64,000 nt of DNA. Source: Polytrichum commune. Lineage: Eukaryota; Streptophyta; Polytrichopsida; Polytrichales; Polytrichaceae. Under the pieces are notes generated by a model, which saw only the letters and a program-made list of their open reading frames with translations, did no database searches and was not told the DNA's origin. The position numbers and the translations under genes were made by a program. Below are positions 24,670-36,142 of this stretch, in pieces (within the stretch, counting starts at the first letter, position 1; each line of letters starts with the position of its first letter). The DNA is taken from positions 9,424,001-9,488,000 of the forward strand of contig OX485809.1 in assembly GCA_950295325.1 (NCBI GenBank), written 5' to 3'.

Positions 24670-25678
24670 ATGGCTATTCCAGATGAAATTCGTGCATGTA
24701 TTGTGGGTTTGAGTGAGGGAGGAAAAAAGAGAGTTGAAATTGCAGCTATTATTGGAGTCCCTATTGTAACAATTTAGAGGTTGGTGAAGAAATTTTGAGA
24801 AAATGGAACCTACAAAAGCAAAACGTGTGCCAAAAAATATGGAAAAAAAAACTTAGTGATGGAGATGTTCGTGGTATAAAACGTGTTTACAAGCTGATCG
24901 TCGTATCACGCTCTCTAACATTGCTAATATGTGTCCTACTAAAATATCTAGAAATAATTTTCGAAAGGCTTTACATGATAGTGGCATTTACAATCGATTT
25001 GCAGTCAAAAAACTTTTTTTGACACCTCGCCGCATGTCTCAATGATTGGCTTTTGCTCAAAAGTATTGTCGATGGAGTGCAAAAGATTGGGAGCAAGTTG
25101 TTTGGACAGATGAGTCCACTTTTGAAGTTGGAAAAAACTCTAGACAAATTCATGTTTTGAGAATTGTGTATGAGCGCTATGCTTCAAGTTGTACAGTTCC
25201 AACTTTTAAAAGTGGGAGGACTTCTTTGATGATTTGGGGTGTATTTTTTGGAGGGTAGAAGTCACATCTTGTTTTTATGCCTAAATATCGGCGCTCTGCA
25301 AAGGATTTTGTTGAAGTGATTTACAATGGGGAGTTGCTTCATTTTATGGAAAAAATACCACAAGGATTACTCATGGAAGATGGTGCACTTGTTCATAGAA
25401 GTAAACTATGTGAAGAATGGAGGCAAGCACACCGTCTACAAAAGCTTAATTAGCCCGCAAACTCTCTTGATCTCAATCCAATTGAGAATCTTTGGAAGAT
25501 TTTGAAAGATGCAATTCAACATGGTTCAATATGCCCTAAAAATACAAGTGACTTAAGAGTAGTTATTGCAAGAGAGTGGAAGATTATTAGTAGTCAAAAG
25601 CTCCTTCTACTATATCATTCCACGCCTACTAGGTTACAAGCAGTGATAAAGGCAAGTGGAGGACATACACGTTGGTAA
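24670..25678 (+). pseudogene. Tc1-type transposase remnant (DD34E)
   Basis: Reads from ATG at 24670 to a stop at 25676. An N-terminal helix-turn-helix region (EIRACIVGLSEGGKKRVEIA) is followed by a frame change near 24835-24880. Next come text like ITLSNIANMCPTKIS and a linker, then the DDE domain. The catalytic residues are all still visible: D in WTDEST (25109), D in MEDGAL (25379) and E in LDLNPIENLW (25484). The last two are separated by 34 residues, the Tc1 spacing. The PTFKSGRTSLMIWG block is also typical. The frame is broken by stops near 24774, 24796, 25045, 25256 and 25451 (a probable Trp-to-stop change) and by at least one frameshift. It cannot make active transposase. Length is close to the family's usual 330-350 residues. 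Confidence 0.88.
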
Positions 25679-25694
25679 ATTGTGAGTTTTTTTT

Positions 25695-26244
25695 TTTGTG
25701 TAAGTTTTTTTAGCTTGAATTTTGGCACACTTGTCATTAACATGTAGCTTATCTTGTGACAAGAATTTCATGGCAAATGGGCCATTTTTTAACAATTGGG
25801 AGGGTGTCAAAGTTGGTTGTAGTGAAAATGATTTCCACAAGCATACCGCAAAATAACACATGTTGATAAATTGGGAATATCTTTTTTTTCACTAATCTTT
25901 TAGACTTGAGTTTTTTACCATATATTACTAACAAAAATTGGTTTCTACCAAAGAAACATCAAAGTAAGGAAATTGTTTTTCAATTCTTGGGAGGCTGTCG
26001 AAGTTGGTAGGAGTGAAACTTTTTCCACAACTACCTATATTAGTAGATTTTAAATAAATTTTTTTTGGTGAATTATTTGGCTTTGAAGTTTGGTAGGCAT
26101 ACTAACAACTTGATTTTAGGTTCATGTTAAAAATTTCAAGGTAAAATACCAATTTTTGATCTCTATAGAGGCTTTCAAAGTGGGCAGACTTGATTTTTTT
26201 TCCACTGGGAAACCAAAAACGCCATTCTGCCTTGGACCATACTG
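25695..26244 (-). repeat. right inverted arm of the Tc1-type element
   Basis: Reverse complement of the left arm. It begins shortly after the transposase stop and ends at CATACTG beside the TA duplication. Compared with the left arm it lacks the extra 160-bp duplication. Confidence 0.85.
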
Positions 26245-26246
26245 TA

Positions 26247-28920
26247 CATAATATGAAGATCAACACGTGAAGGAAGGTTGCACCCTTGCGTTTCACTACA
26301 AGCACATGAGTCTTGGACAAATTATCCTATGCCAAGAAGAGAATTGACCTCCATATCATTGAAAAATCTGCAAATCTACCACATTGATAGAAGTACATAG
26401 TTCTTTCACTGACGGAAGATTCATATGTTGGTAGTGCTTGCTGAGTTTAAAAGTTATGGCAAAAGGGTGATGAGGGCCATCCCCATTGTACTAATTTTCT
26501 TTCAAATCAATCTTCTTGCTACACTGCAAGCACGCCATTTATAAGGTAAATAGGGATTTGCAAAATCAACACACAATCACAACCAGATTGCAGAGAACAA
26601 TTCTCTTTATGACTGGTTGCTTCCTCACTGCGAATACGAACATTGGTAAGTGCAGAAAAAATGGTATCTCCAAGGAGCTTGATAGCTCAGGTATTATCCC
26701 GGGTAGTCGACACCCATATTATATGGAACAACTTCTAATTACCTATTATGCCTTCTCATGCAACATGAAGTGTTATAATCTTTCATAATCTTTTCCTGAA
26801 AGAGTTTCAATACATCTCTCTACTAAAAAACTGATCAATTTCAATGAGTCAACATGCCTTTCAATCAGCATGTATGGGTCTATTGAATACATCTATCCAA
26901 GGGCAAACTACCCAACTATTTGGATCTTATATTAGATTTTTCAAAAAGATATATCTATGAAGAAATATATACTCCAATATTATTTGATAGCCATGTTTTG
27001 TAAGGGGTTGATGTACATGACTTGAACTCTAGCACCCCTAATAGATGTTTTAGTCTGCTCAAAATATAGTCAACACTTTGAAAATGCTAAGGCATCTCTT
27101 TAAGAAAACATGCAAACAACATTTTGGAGCTTTTATATATGTATATATAGATACCACAGGGATGCACTCATTGTTAGAGCCGGGAGCCACATGCGTGCGT
27201 GACCCTTGAATTAATACCCCTAATATATAAGAATTCCTCCCTCTTAAAAATGATACACATACAATATGTAGCTAGGAAATCCCCTCGAATGCATACACAA
27301 GTGAGAAATAAATAAATCATACAAATTCCAATCATACGTATATGCCAGAAAGATCAAAAGGAAAATATGGTTAAAATACTCTTAGCAAGACATATTTATT
27401 TATCATTGATGAAATCATTGAGCACTTGTTCATCCGTTGGATGCAACTCATACAAATTTGTTTCTACACTATAAGTCATTGTAGACAATGCAATGATGGT
27501 TTCTAACTTTATCATCCCATGATTTGTCAAATTGTAGAGGTCCACGTTAACCCATTCTTATTTTGATACCAACATAACCTTAGTTCCATATTGAAAGGTT
27601 GGCTCCAAAGGTTGATTAGTTGTCAATACTCAATCCACTTATTGCCAATTTTGCAGCACATCCTACAGTCTTGGTGGCCAATGTTTTAGCTGACTTGTTT
27701 TTTAATCCTTCATTTCTTCACACCTCCAACTACTACTTGAGAGACGAATGATACCGCACAATTACATCTCAAATTCAATAAGTTATCATTATCCTTGGCT
27801 CTAAATAGTCAAATTCTAGGTTTGACAAACAACATACCATACTTGACTCTAATGAACCTGTCCTTTGACAATGTGGGATTACCTTTCAACCCACATATTC
27901 AATGAAATAGTCAGTTGGACCTCTTGTAGATCACCCACTTCATTATAATTGACTATGAGCCTAAAGGTAGAAACACCACTAGGAGTATATGAATAATATG
28001 CCTAATATATTTACAAAGCTAGAATAAATAATACTCCTTTTGTGCACCCCAAGGCACAGTACATACTCCTTTTGTGCACCCACGTGGGTTCATACTTTTA
28101 GGAATGAGTGCACCCCTTGAGATATATACTAGAAAGCGAACAAACCCAATCTCAAATGGGTTTTACTGCCGAGGAAACATATGTATCATACGCGAGTTGC
28201 CTACCTGGGGGTTTATTCTACATACACCATCTTGTGTATTCCAAAAGATCCTGCACTTGCATGGGCCTAGCGTTCATAACATTGTTAAGACTTGGGTATG
28301 CTGAACCTTTTACCTAAACCATCTTCTACTACTCGTGTGTTTCACATCCCAAGCAAAGTGGGCTACTAGTCTTACAAACAATGATCATAAACCCACCTTT
28401 TCTTAAGCGTTAACGGTGAAGGATTGAGCTAGTCTCCTCCCCTACCGACAACATTGTGAGCCATGGGGGCGTGCACGAGTGAGTGAGGTGGCCTCAATAT
28501 CTTTCTTCCGCAAGGCTTGTGTGGAATAAACACAAAGGCGACCAAATCATGGTTGGGGCCCGAGACGGGCACTTGAATCTTGAAGGAGTCCGATGCTATG
28601 TTCGGGTGCCATGTCATCGCCACCGTACACTTGCGTGGTCCACGCGTGCGCCATGTTTGTGATTCGGGTGCCGAGGTGGAATTTGAGTCAAGCACTTGGG
28701 ATCCGTTGGGGCGCCACGTCACACTTTTTGCCTCCCTCCATGATTTGCATGATTTGCATAGGCTAGAGCGTCTTTTTGGGGTATATTCTATCCTCAACCT
28801 CAAAGCCATCGTTGCTCTTCGACCACAAAGCGGGCCACAACTTAAGTTGATAAGCGGAGGTGGGTGGGTGGGTGGGTGTGTGTGTCTCTAATTATGTGAT
28901 CGCTTGTCGTTTGTGGGTAG
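26247..28920. other. intergenic, no gene recognised
   Basis: Mostly AT-rich. A GC-richer patch at 28429-28890 keeps frames open on both strands (126 codons minus from a true ATG at 28809, 103 codons plus) and ends in a (GGGT)n/(GT)n run at about 28860-28886. I recognise no domain in either frame. Confidence 0.4.
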
Positions 28921-29302
28921 CTACACTAAATATGTTATTTAGTGTCATTTGGCATTTTATGTCACTATGGTAACTTTTCAGATGACACTTCTTATGCCTA
29001 AGTGAACAAATGTTGTCATGGATGATGGATGAGTTCATCTATTGGCCAACATCCTACCTTCCTCTTGACAGCAACTTGTGATGAAATATTATCATGGATG
29101 ATTGAAATTCGAATGAGAAATCACATTGTAATTGACAGTAATTGCAACGTTGTGAATCTATAATCCCCCCAAAACAATTGCAAGGACTGACAAAGTATGT
29201 TGGGTTAACATATAGTGTCAGTGACACTACACTGCCGTTTTACGATTAGTGTTGTGCTTAGGCAATTAGAATTGGTGACACTAAATATCATATTTAGTGT
29301 AG
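28921..29302. mobile_element. MITE with CTACA...TGTAG ends (copy 3)
   Basis: The left end reads CTACACTAAATATGTTATTT and continues AGTGTCA. The right end, reverse-complemented, reads CTACACTAAATATGATATTT with the same continuation, giving 26 of 27 matches. Each terminus is a near-palindrome and can form its own hairpin. Length is 382 bp with no ORF. The interior matches the 16090-16326 fragment. No target duplication is obvious. Confidence 0.75.
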
Positions 29303-30752
29303 TTTCGGTTTAAATTGGATTTTAGGCATCCATAAATTGGCAAGATTATGGTCTTGCGTATAGTAGTATTGGAAATGGTCAAGTCGTGTAGGTTTCGATT
29401 GGAAATGAATATCTCAGACATTCATCCTCAATTAAAAAGTTCTAGCAGATTTATTTCATAGCTTGTTGTTCCAATGGTTAGATTGATTTGTGGATTTAGA
29501 AGTGCCCACACAAGGCACACATACCATAATTGATCACTAGAGTTGAAAGAGTCCACATGAACATGGTTGCCTTTTAAATACCCAATCCGCCCGTTTTTCC
29601 ATGCTTCGGTTTTTAACACCAAAAGTGTATCTTGTTACATTCACACTTTAACCCTTCATGGCTGAGATGTCCCAAAACGGGACTCTCCAATCTCTAACAA
29701 TCAAGTCTTGCAATAAATGAAATATTTCTTAGCAACTTGTTTCTTCAAGAATGTCTCAAAAATTCCCAGGATTATGCAAAGAGTATCTTAATCAATTGAC
29801 GCCGAATGTCACTAGCATTGTGAGGTTAAGGTGCCCAAGGCTAAAAGTGTAGGGCCTATATAAAAATATGCATTTATTAACAATTTACTTTATGGTGCAT
29901 CTTAGAAGCAAATCGGATCAAAGCGCAGTCCAAAAATTCAACTTGCATAAATCCTACTAGTGGATACCCCATGGATAGAAGTGCAATTGTGGTTATAAAC
30001 AACATCATTTATCATTACAACTCATGCACACACGTTGATAGGAAATTTTGGTAATATGCCTCATCAAGTTATGATAATGAACACATTGATGATCTATGCA
30101 TGTGTTGGATGCAAATGGGACGTATAGTTGTGGACATGTCTACACATAGCCAAAGGTCAGTAATCAACGGTCCACTAAGAATTGCAGTGCAATAAGGATA
30201 GGGTCTCCAACTCTCATTTATAAATAAAAAACCAAATAAAAAAACCAAATATGTTCAAATCATTTAGGATATTCATTGAAGAATATAGTAAGAGTATTCC
30301 AAAAACATGAAATACACACATGAAACTACCCCTTTTATTGTAGGCAGCTCATGTCGCTATAAGGGAGTGGCGTAGTGTTCTTTATCAGTATTGATAGCAG
30401 AAGGCAATTATACTGCTATGATCACCTATAAGTTTAGGTCGATTACCCAAATAGGTACAGTGGATTTAAAGCAACCATTTCGATAATCCCGAGGTGACTT
30501 CTTATTAGTATGTTTGTGATAGTAATGATCTTCACACATTATTTCCGTCATATCACAACAAGCCAATATCAGTATGATCACTATGATGGCACGCACCCAT
30601 TTCAATCACCAATCTCCTGCTTCTCATAATGCAATCGCGGTGATCATAACAATCTTCATGCTTGATGGTTTCCATGTGACAAGATGTGGTAAATCTGTGC
30701 AGCCCATATTCGATTTGCAACTTAATGCATTGTTGGTGTCTCTGAGATATTG
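29303..30752. other. intergenic, no gene recognised
   Basis: AT-rich and without a long frame on either strand. Nothing structural noted beyond short palindromes. Confidence 0.5.
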
Positions 30753-31091
30753 ATGGCCAATTCAATCTCACGCCTCACGAGTTTACGTGAACTTCGTCAT
30801 GATCATGACCAAGTTGCCACTACTGCTTACACATACGATGTGGTACTCCCTCCAGCTTCTGTAACTTCATACTTATTTCAAAACAACAACAACAACAACA
30901 ACAACAACAGAATGTGCAATGAATCACGTGGGCAACTAGTACTCGATCTTGCTGTGAATTTTCACAACAGCAGTCACCACCACCACCACCACACGAACGC
31001 GGTACTCCAGCTTCCTCTGTGGCTTCGATTCGATTCGATTCGAAACAGTGACGAGATTCGTCATGGATTGCATGGCCAGCTACTTGATTAG
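30753..31091 (+). CDS. doubtful small ORF with poly-Asn and poly-His tracts
   Basis: A 112-codon frame from a true ATG, starting MANSISRLTSLRELRHDH. An (AAC)n microsatellite (30881-30909) encodes a nine-Asn run and a (CAC)n tract (30974-30992) encodes six His. A GATTC repeat follows at 31025-31042. I recognise no domain. The frame may be open only because of the microsatellites. Two CACGTG cores lie downstream (31272, 31299) rather than upstream. I give it little weight as a gene. Confidence 0.2.
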   Translation: MANSISRLTSLRELRHDHDQVATTAYTYDVVLPPASVTSYLFQNNNNNNNNNRMCNESRGQLVLDLAVNFHNSSHHHHHHTNAVLQLPLWLRFDSIRNSDEIRHGLHGQLLD

Positions 31092-31311
31092 TGGGCTTTG
31101 AAGCTCTCGATTTGGCCACTGGGTGGCGAGGTGAGGCAGTAAGCAAACTTCACATCAATACAGACAAACACTGATGTTTCGCACACGCACTCGTCAAAAG
31201 AAAAATCAACCAAAAGATTTCCATCTCTCCCACACGGAGGGTCAGGGCTTGGGAAAGTGATGTGTATATTAAATTGGTCCCACGTGCATCATGGGTCACA
31301 CGTGCAACTCA

Positions 31312-31460
31312 GTGTACAAAACCCTATTATTTATCGAATGGAATGAACTGTCACAAAAGGAGGAGTGAGGGACTCGTGCAGTGGAGCGCATTGTACGAAA
31401 CCCTATTATTATGAATGGAATGAACTGTCACGTATGGAGGAGTGAGCGACTCGTACAGTG
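31312..31460 (+). repeat. 80-bp tandem duplication beside repeat R
   Basis: Two units share GTAC(A/G)AAACCCTATTATT, GAATGGAATGAACTGTCAC, GGAGGAGTGAG and GACTCGT(G/A)CAGTG. The first starts at about 31312 and the second at about 31391. The second unit runs directly into repeat R copy 3. Confidence 0.8.
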
Positions 31461-31660
31461 TCCCGGGAGGTTTTTGGGCATAATTGGTTGATGTCCTTAG
31501 TGTTTGCAAGCCCGACCAGTTACATGTTAGACAGCTTTCGGTTTTCCCTTTATCGAATTGGGGTATATTCTATGAATTCCTTGCAAAGGATCGCAACTTT
31601 TCCTCAAGTCTTGAACTTCATCCAGTTATTTCACCAACTCAGCCGATTCTCCTGTTCATT
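31461..31660 (+). repeat. dispersed repeat R, copy 3
   Basis: Starts TCCCGGGAGGTTTTTGGGCA, then CAGTTACATGTTAGACAGCT, and ends in CTTCATCCAGTTATTTCACC and CAGCCGATTCTCCTG. Uninterrupted, so it serves as the empty-site reference for the Harbinger insertion in copy 2. Confidence 0.7.
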
Positions 31661-31689
31661 GCACTCGTATGATGAAACTTGTGTGTAGA

Positions 31690-32400
31690 CTTGCCATCTT
31701 GTGAGTATGGTGTGACGGGCTCCATGTAAGCTACACAGGAAGACCTTATGTGCTCACCTACATTGGAGTGATGTATGGCAAGGCTTGTGGCTCTACACAG
31801 CGATTCAAAAGACATGTGTTGTGATGAGACTGGACTACGTCTTCAAAGGTTTGTAGACATATTCTAGGTTCAATATCTAAAACAACTGGGAGTGTACAGA
31901 GAATTAGAATCTTTACTTTGGCCTCTTACGAATATTTTTTCTCGAATCTAATTTTGTAACTTGAAATAACAATCCTTGTGGTGTCCATTGATTGAAAAAA
32001 ATGTAATTTACAATTCTTAATCTTAGTCCAACGGCCCAAAATGTATGTGGAGTCGGAAGGCTATTGGAAGTGCCCACAATAGGGCTATCTATGTTACTTT
32101 ATACACGGGGTTGCACAAAAACTATGTGGCCCTATTGTTGGCAATGAGATCTCTGTATAGGATTTTGGGACTTCGATCGAGATGGGGATCGTGTCATCTA
32201 GGTTAGCAATTGCAAATCGTATAGATCTTTGTTTCAAGGTTTCAATTAGGGGTTGAGATGTGAAAGCTATAAGAGGTGAAAGTGAGATCAATTCTAGCGA
32301 AGTGATTTCATAGGCCTCGTCAATTGCATTAATTATTGAATCTAGAATGGTTGATAGATTCTGAGCACATAGTCCAATCTCAGTTGTAACACAATCTCAG
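31690..32400 (+). repeat. diverged dispersed repeat, third copy
   Basis: Matches 12950-13690 in block order: AGACATGTGTTGTGATGAGA, TTCTAGGTTCAATATCTAA, AACTGGGAG, then ATGTATGTGGAGTCGGAAG. Downstream, ATTGAATCTAGAATGGTT and TTCTGAGCACATAGTCC recall segments at 14165-14205 and 9376-9430. Old non-coding repeat of unknown class. Confidence 0.45.
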
Positions 32401-32669
32401 CTGTAACAATGCATGATTCCAGTGCATAGGGTTGGCTTCAAGTTCAACTTCACTATTGGTTTTGGTTATAAGATATGTGGGCCTCATGTGGTCATTCGTA
32501 AGTCTTGATTGGAGGGCTATAAAGTTTGAGTGACCAGTACATGACAAGGCTTTTAATTAAGAACAAACACCAAAAAAGACTGGAATCATGCATTTGGAGG
32601 CTTGAAATGTATGACGTTGGCACATAGTGCCATGAAAACTGTGTATTGGTTTTGGATATGCCTACCTTA

Positions 32670-32886
32670 GTGCGGGTTTACATTAGGTCCATATCCAATT
32701 GACTTAGGTCCAAAATATCCCTCCTTGGACGTTACTTTTAAACTCAAGGTTGGACCCAACCTTGGAGAGTTTGCTTTCTCAGATTGGATGGAGTTTTTTC
32801 TTGAGTTGGGACTACCAAAATTGTTGGGAAATGGTACGACATTACCACCACTTCATTTGGACTAAATCCCTAATGTAAACCCCTAC
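32670..32886. mobile_element. small MITE flanked by TA
   Basis: The left end GTGCGGGTTTACATTAGG and the reverse complement of the right end, GTAGGGGTTTACATTAGG, match at 16 of 18 positions. TA borders both sides (32668-32669, 32887-32888). A 217-bp non-coding element of mariner/Stowaway style. Another superfamily is possible because the ends do not carry the CTCCCTCC signature of plant Stowaway. Confidence 0.7.
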
Positions 32887-32888
32887 TA

Positions 32889-33474
32889 ATAGGTCCAAAA
32901 AACTCTCTACTAATAGGATTGCTCAATCTTGGTGTTTATTCGGTCTTAAATGGAAGTGAACAACCAACATAATTCCAGGTCTAAGGACTGACACTCCCCA
33001 AAAAATTAGAAACTACATATGGCCAAAGATAGGCTTTTTTGGTGATGGTATCAAAAAAATAGAAGTTGTTTCAAAATGAAATGGACCCCACATAGTATGT
33101 GAGTTTTGAGTTCAAAAAAATAGTGTAGGTTCTTCTAATTCCATGAAATTAAGTTTTGTATGTATGTTTTGTATTGTGGCTTTATGAAGAAGCTTTGAAG
33201 CTAAGCCACATTGCAATGAATTATTAGCTTTGCCTTGTGATAATTTTTTTTAAATGAGCCAAAGTTTGGCCTCAATCGGATGACCAACTAGAATTGGCCA
33301 TGTGTGGGCGCAACACTCTTGCAACAACAAACTTGATGATTTATAATAAACTTATGATGAATGCAAATGACTAAACCCAACCTTTAAAATACTTGAAAGG
33401 TACTACAAAATATGCACAATTAGAAAACTACTTGATTGAAAAGGCCAGTTAACTACTTGTCAACAAGATTATAC
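32889..33474. other. intergenic, no gene recognised
   Basis: Featureless AT-rich DNA between the small MITE and the first MULE. Confidence 0.5.
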
Positions 33475-33709
33475 CCCCTAGGGGAGAGGGAAGCTATCTT
33501 ATGAGCGATGAGTAGTGAGCGGTGAGCGGTGAGCAGTAACACATGAGCAATGAGCAGTAACATATGAGCAATGACTCCAAATTTAGTAAAGACATACGGG
33601 TTTAGGGTACATAACCAGAATTTTGACAAATTAATTGCATATTTTCAATTGTAAATTGCCAGTTGTTTAAATGAAGCACACGTGAAAGGACCCTATTGCC
33701 ATGGATCAT

Positions 33710-34470
33710 TTTAAACACTTTCAATCCATTGCTAATTTTTATTATAATAATCCAAACCAATACATGTCATTTATTGACATCCTTATACATGTAGTTACAA
33801 CCCACACTTGTACAACTACTCACATTTCACAACACCAACAAGTTCAAGTAGGTGCATAACCTCATTATACGTATATGTAGGTGTCATAATTGTGAACCAC
33901 TCAAACCGCTCACGGGCTCAGTTAAGGCCCACAATCTACAAAAGCAAGGAAATTAGATATTACAAATAGTCAATATATAGGTAGCTACTAGATTTTGAGA
34001 CATCCGACTGTAGATGCGAGTTGTGTAAGAGACTGGTATTAGGTCTGGATCAACCCGGGTTCGAATCCGGTTGGTTACATTGACTGGTGCTATCCCAAAT
34101 TGACTTAATGATAAAGTAGGAATAATCTATAGGCAGATACCAAGAAGAGGGTACTACGCGGATGTGCGTAGAATCTTGTCGATTATTTTTTATTTTTAGA
34201 AACTTATTATTATTTATCTGTGTGATTCAATCAAACCGCTCACGGTTGAGTCGTAGTCTAATTAGAATTGAAGTTACTGAATTATTTGAAAGACTTTCAG
34301 TCCATAACTAATTTTTGTTATAATAATCCAAACCAAAACATGCCATTTATTGACATTCAAATATATGTTGCTTAATAGAACACTTGCAATACTACTCACA
34401 TTTTACAATATCAGCAAGTTCAAGTAGTTGCATGACCTCATTATATGTATATGTAGGTGCATGAATGAAC
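33710..34470 (+). repeat. duplicated subterminal segment within MULE-1
   Basis: About 185 bp occurs twice, at about 33710-33890 and 34283-34470. Shared text includes TTTTTATTATAATAATCCAAACCAA, GCCATTTATTGACAT, ACTACTCACATTT and CAAGTTCAAGTAGTTGCATGACC with small differences. MULE-2 has it once (near 39820-39960). The duplication separates the tip from the transposase 3' end in MULE-1. Confidence 0.75.
33916..34230 (+). mobile_element. candidate tRNA-derived SINE in MULE-1
   Basis: A perfect pol III B box, GGTTCGAATCC, is at 34058-34068. A weak A-box-like TGTAAGAGACTGG is 34 bp upstream at 34024-34036. A T-rich tail (GATTATTTTTTATTTTTAG) lies near 34181-34199. The segment sits between two copies of TCAAACCGCTCACGG (33901-33915, 34231-34245), a possible 15-bp target duplication. 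MULE-2 lacks it. The tail is not flush with the right repeat, so boundaries and even the SINE call are uncertain. Confidence 0.4.
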
Positions 34471-36142
34471 TTGTCACTCTCGTAATCCACCTTGCACAAA
34501 AATCTAAACACATAATAAAGATGTTTACAATACCCTATTTTCCTTTTTTTCCCGATGCATGAGATGACATTTTCGTGAAATCCGGGCATGTGCAATGCGG
34601 GATGTCGCCAATTGTGACATGGTAGGTGATATCCTGCTTGGAGACAATATTAATTATAACTCCAAAGCCCGGATATGGAATGGCAGTGATCCCAACCACA
34701 TAGTAATCTTCCATGAGTCCGGTACTTTCCCATTTGTTTTTGTGATCCGCCAGCGGTGCTGTTGGATTACGACGCACTGTCTTCCCAAACTTGAATGTAG
34801 GGTGGACGTCCGGGTTTGGTGGCATACAAAAATGCGAGCGAGGGTTGGGAAGAGTGCGATTGTTGAAAGCCTACGACGAGGGGACAATGCCTCCCTCTGC
34901 TGTAGTTGAAATTCAGCATCTTCAAGTGTCAGAACCTCCTCTCTCGATAGATTGGTACTTATCTTCACCGGCCACATGTTGGATACTATAGGCCATTCCA
35001 ACACATATTTCTTCATACTGCCACTCACACAATGCTTAATATCGTCAAGGCAAAACCAAAATTCATACTTCACATTGTTGGGAGAACAAAATTCCTTCCT
35101 GAGCCCTTTGTATGTTGGAGCAGGTGTGTCATGTTTCCCAATCCCGACTTTGGTATTGTACATAGTCCCTGTAATGGCCTGCAGTACCCAACATCGTTTG
35201 GCTGAGTTGGGTGGCAATCTTACAATGTGCCACTTAGAAGCAAGACAATCAGTCTCTAACACAGATGTGGTATGAGCCACACCATGAATTGCAAAATTCA
35301 ACGATTCCTCTATGCGTTGACGAGTTGCTCGGGTGTTGAGACGAGGAATGAAATAGTTCACTTTGTCGGGTCGATGAGAGTCACAATCAACACCCGGTGA
35401 TAGGTTGAGTTTGCGTTTGGTGGAACCAAAGAGCTCTGACCCTTCCAATGCACAATATCTAGTGTTGACGTCTTCTGCCCCTAGATAAGACTTCATGACA
35501 TCAGCCAACATTTTTGGATCTCCACACCTGGCAACCGCTTTGAGTTTCAAGGATGCCGAATCAAGATCTTTACCATCAGACCCCCTTTCAACCATGTCCG
35601 GTAATTTGCAATTTGCATGAAGACATGGATCATGTCATCCACTATAGCTTCATATAAACAAGTCATCTTGTTGCCGGACTGTTGGAGCCATTTTTTGTGT
35701 ACAGTCTCTGCAAGGTTGCATGTTGGCATTTCCACACGTTGTTCTATTGTCATATCCTATGAACAACACATAAATATGAGGATAATAAAAATATAAGATA
35801 TATATCATAATGGAATAAAAATGAATGACATTAAATATTGAATTTTGATATGTACTTACAAATAACATATGACCACCCCATTGTCTGTAACGAAAGTGCT
35901 AAAAACCCAACCACTCTGAAAGGCCAAGGATGCCTTCTTCCGAGGCAGATCCGGATGACAACCACCAAGAACGAATCACATGATACTTAGTCTCGGCGTC
36001 GTCCATTGTTTTCGCGTCTTTGTAATCCTTGCATAATTACTTGTGTTGAAACTGCAAGGATGGTTTCATATATTTTTGGGTCATCTTATCCAAGCTCGTA
36101 GACCAATCGAAAAGACATGTACGCTCACGTGCAACCATGGAG
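34395..36142 (-). pseudogene. MULE-1 SWIM-finger transposase remnant
   Basis: Reading right to left: a block with CLFDWSTSLDKMTQKYMKPS, CKDYKDAKTMDDAETKYH and WWLSSGSASEE (36115-35900). Next is a 103-nt intron with GT-AG borders (35859-35757, donor GTAAGT). Then comes a 3' exon beginning at EQRVEMPTCNLAETVHKKWL, running through LNTRATRQRIEESLNFAIHG and WHIVRLPPNSAKRCWVLQAI. The end is a SWIM zinc finger: CTCPDF (about 34597), later YCKHLYYVF (about 34525). Frames change near 34850 and again near 34545, where a probable Trp codon is TAG. One in-frame stop interrupts the first exon (QFQHK*LCKDY). Such SWIM-ended proteins occur in MULE-type elements of plants and would act in the nucleus on element ends. 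Not functional as it stands. Confidence 0.65.

Larger units (their letters stand above)
23584..26244 (+). mobile_element. Tc1-type (DD34E) transposon with long terminal inverted repeats
   Basis: The outer ends read CACTAGGGTCCAAGG (left) and, reverse-complemented, CAGTATGGTCCAAGG (right). Each is bordered by TA (23582-23583, 26245-26246), the Tc1/mariner target duplication. The inverted repeats continue inward for about 550 bp at high identity. Inside lies a broken transposase of Tc1 type (24670-25678). Plant Tc1/mariner elements are mostly DD39D mariner-like with short ends. A DD34E element with ends this long is unusual in such a genome and recalls fungal or animal Tc1 lineages. Total length is 2661 bp. 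Confidence 0.88.

Noticed and set aside
30820..31146. 108-codon minus frame with a poly-Cys run
   Set aside because: The poly-Cys comes from the (AAC)n microsatellite read in antisense. No other support.
34058..34068. B-box that suggested a tRNA gene
   Set aside because: No acceptor stem, D-arm or anticodon arm can be folded around it. A SINE relic fits better.
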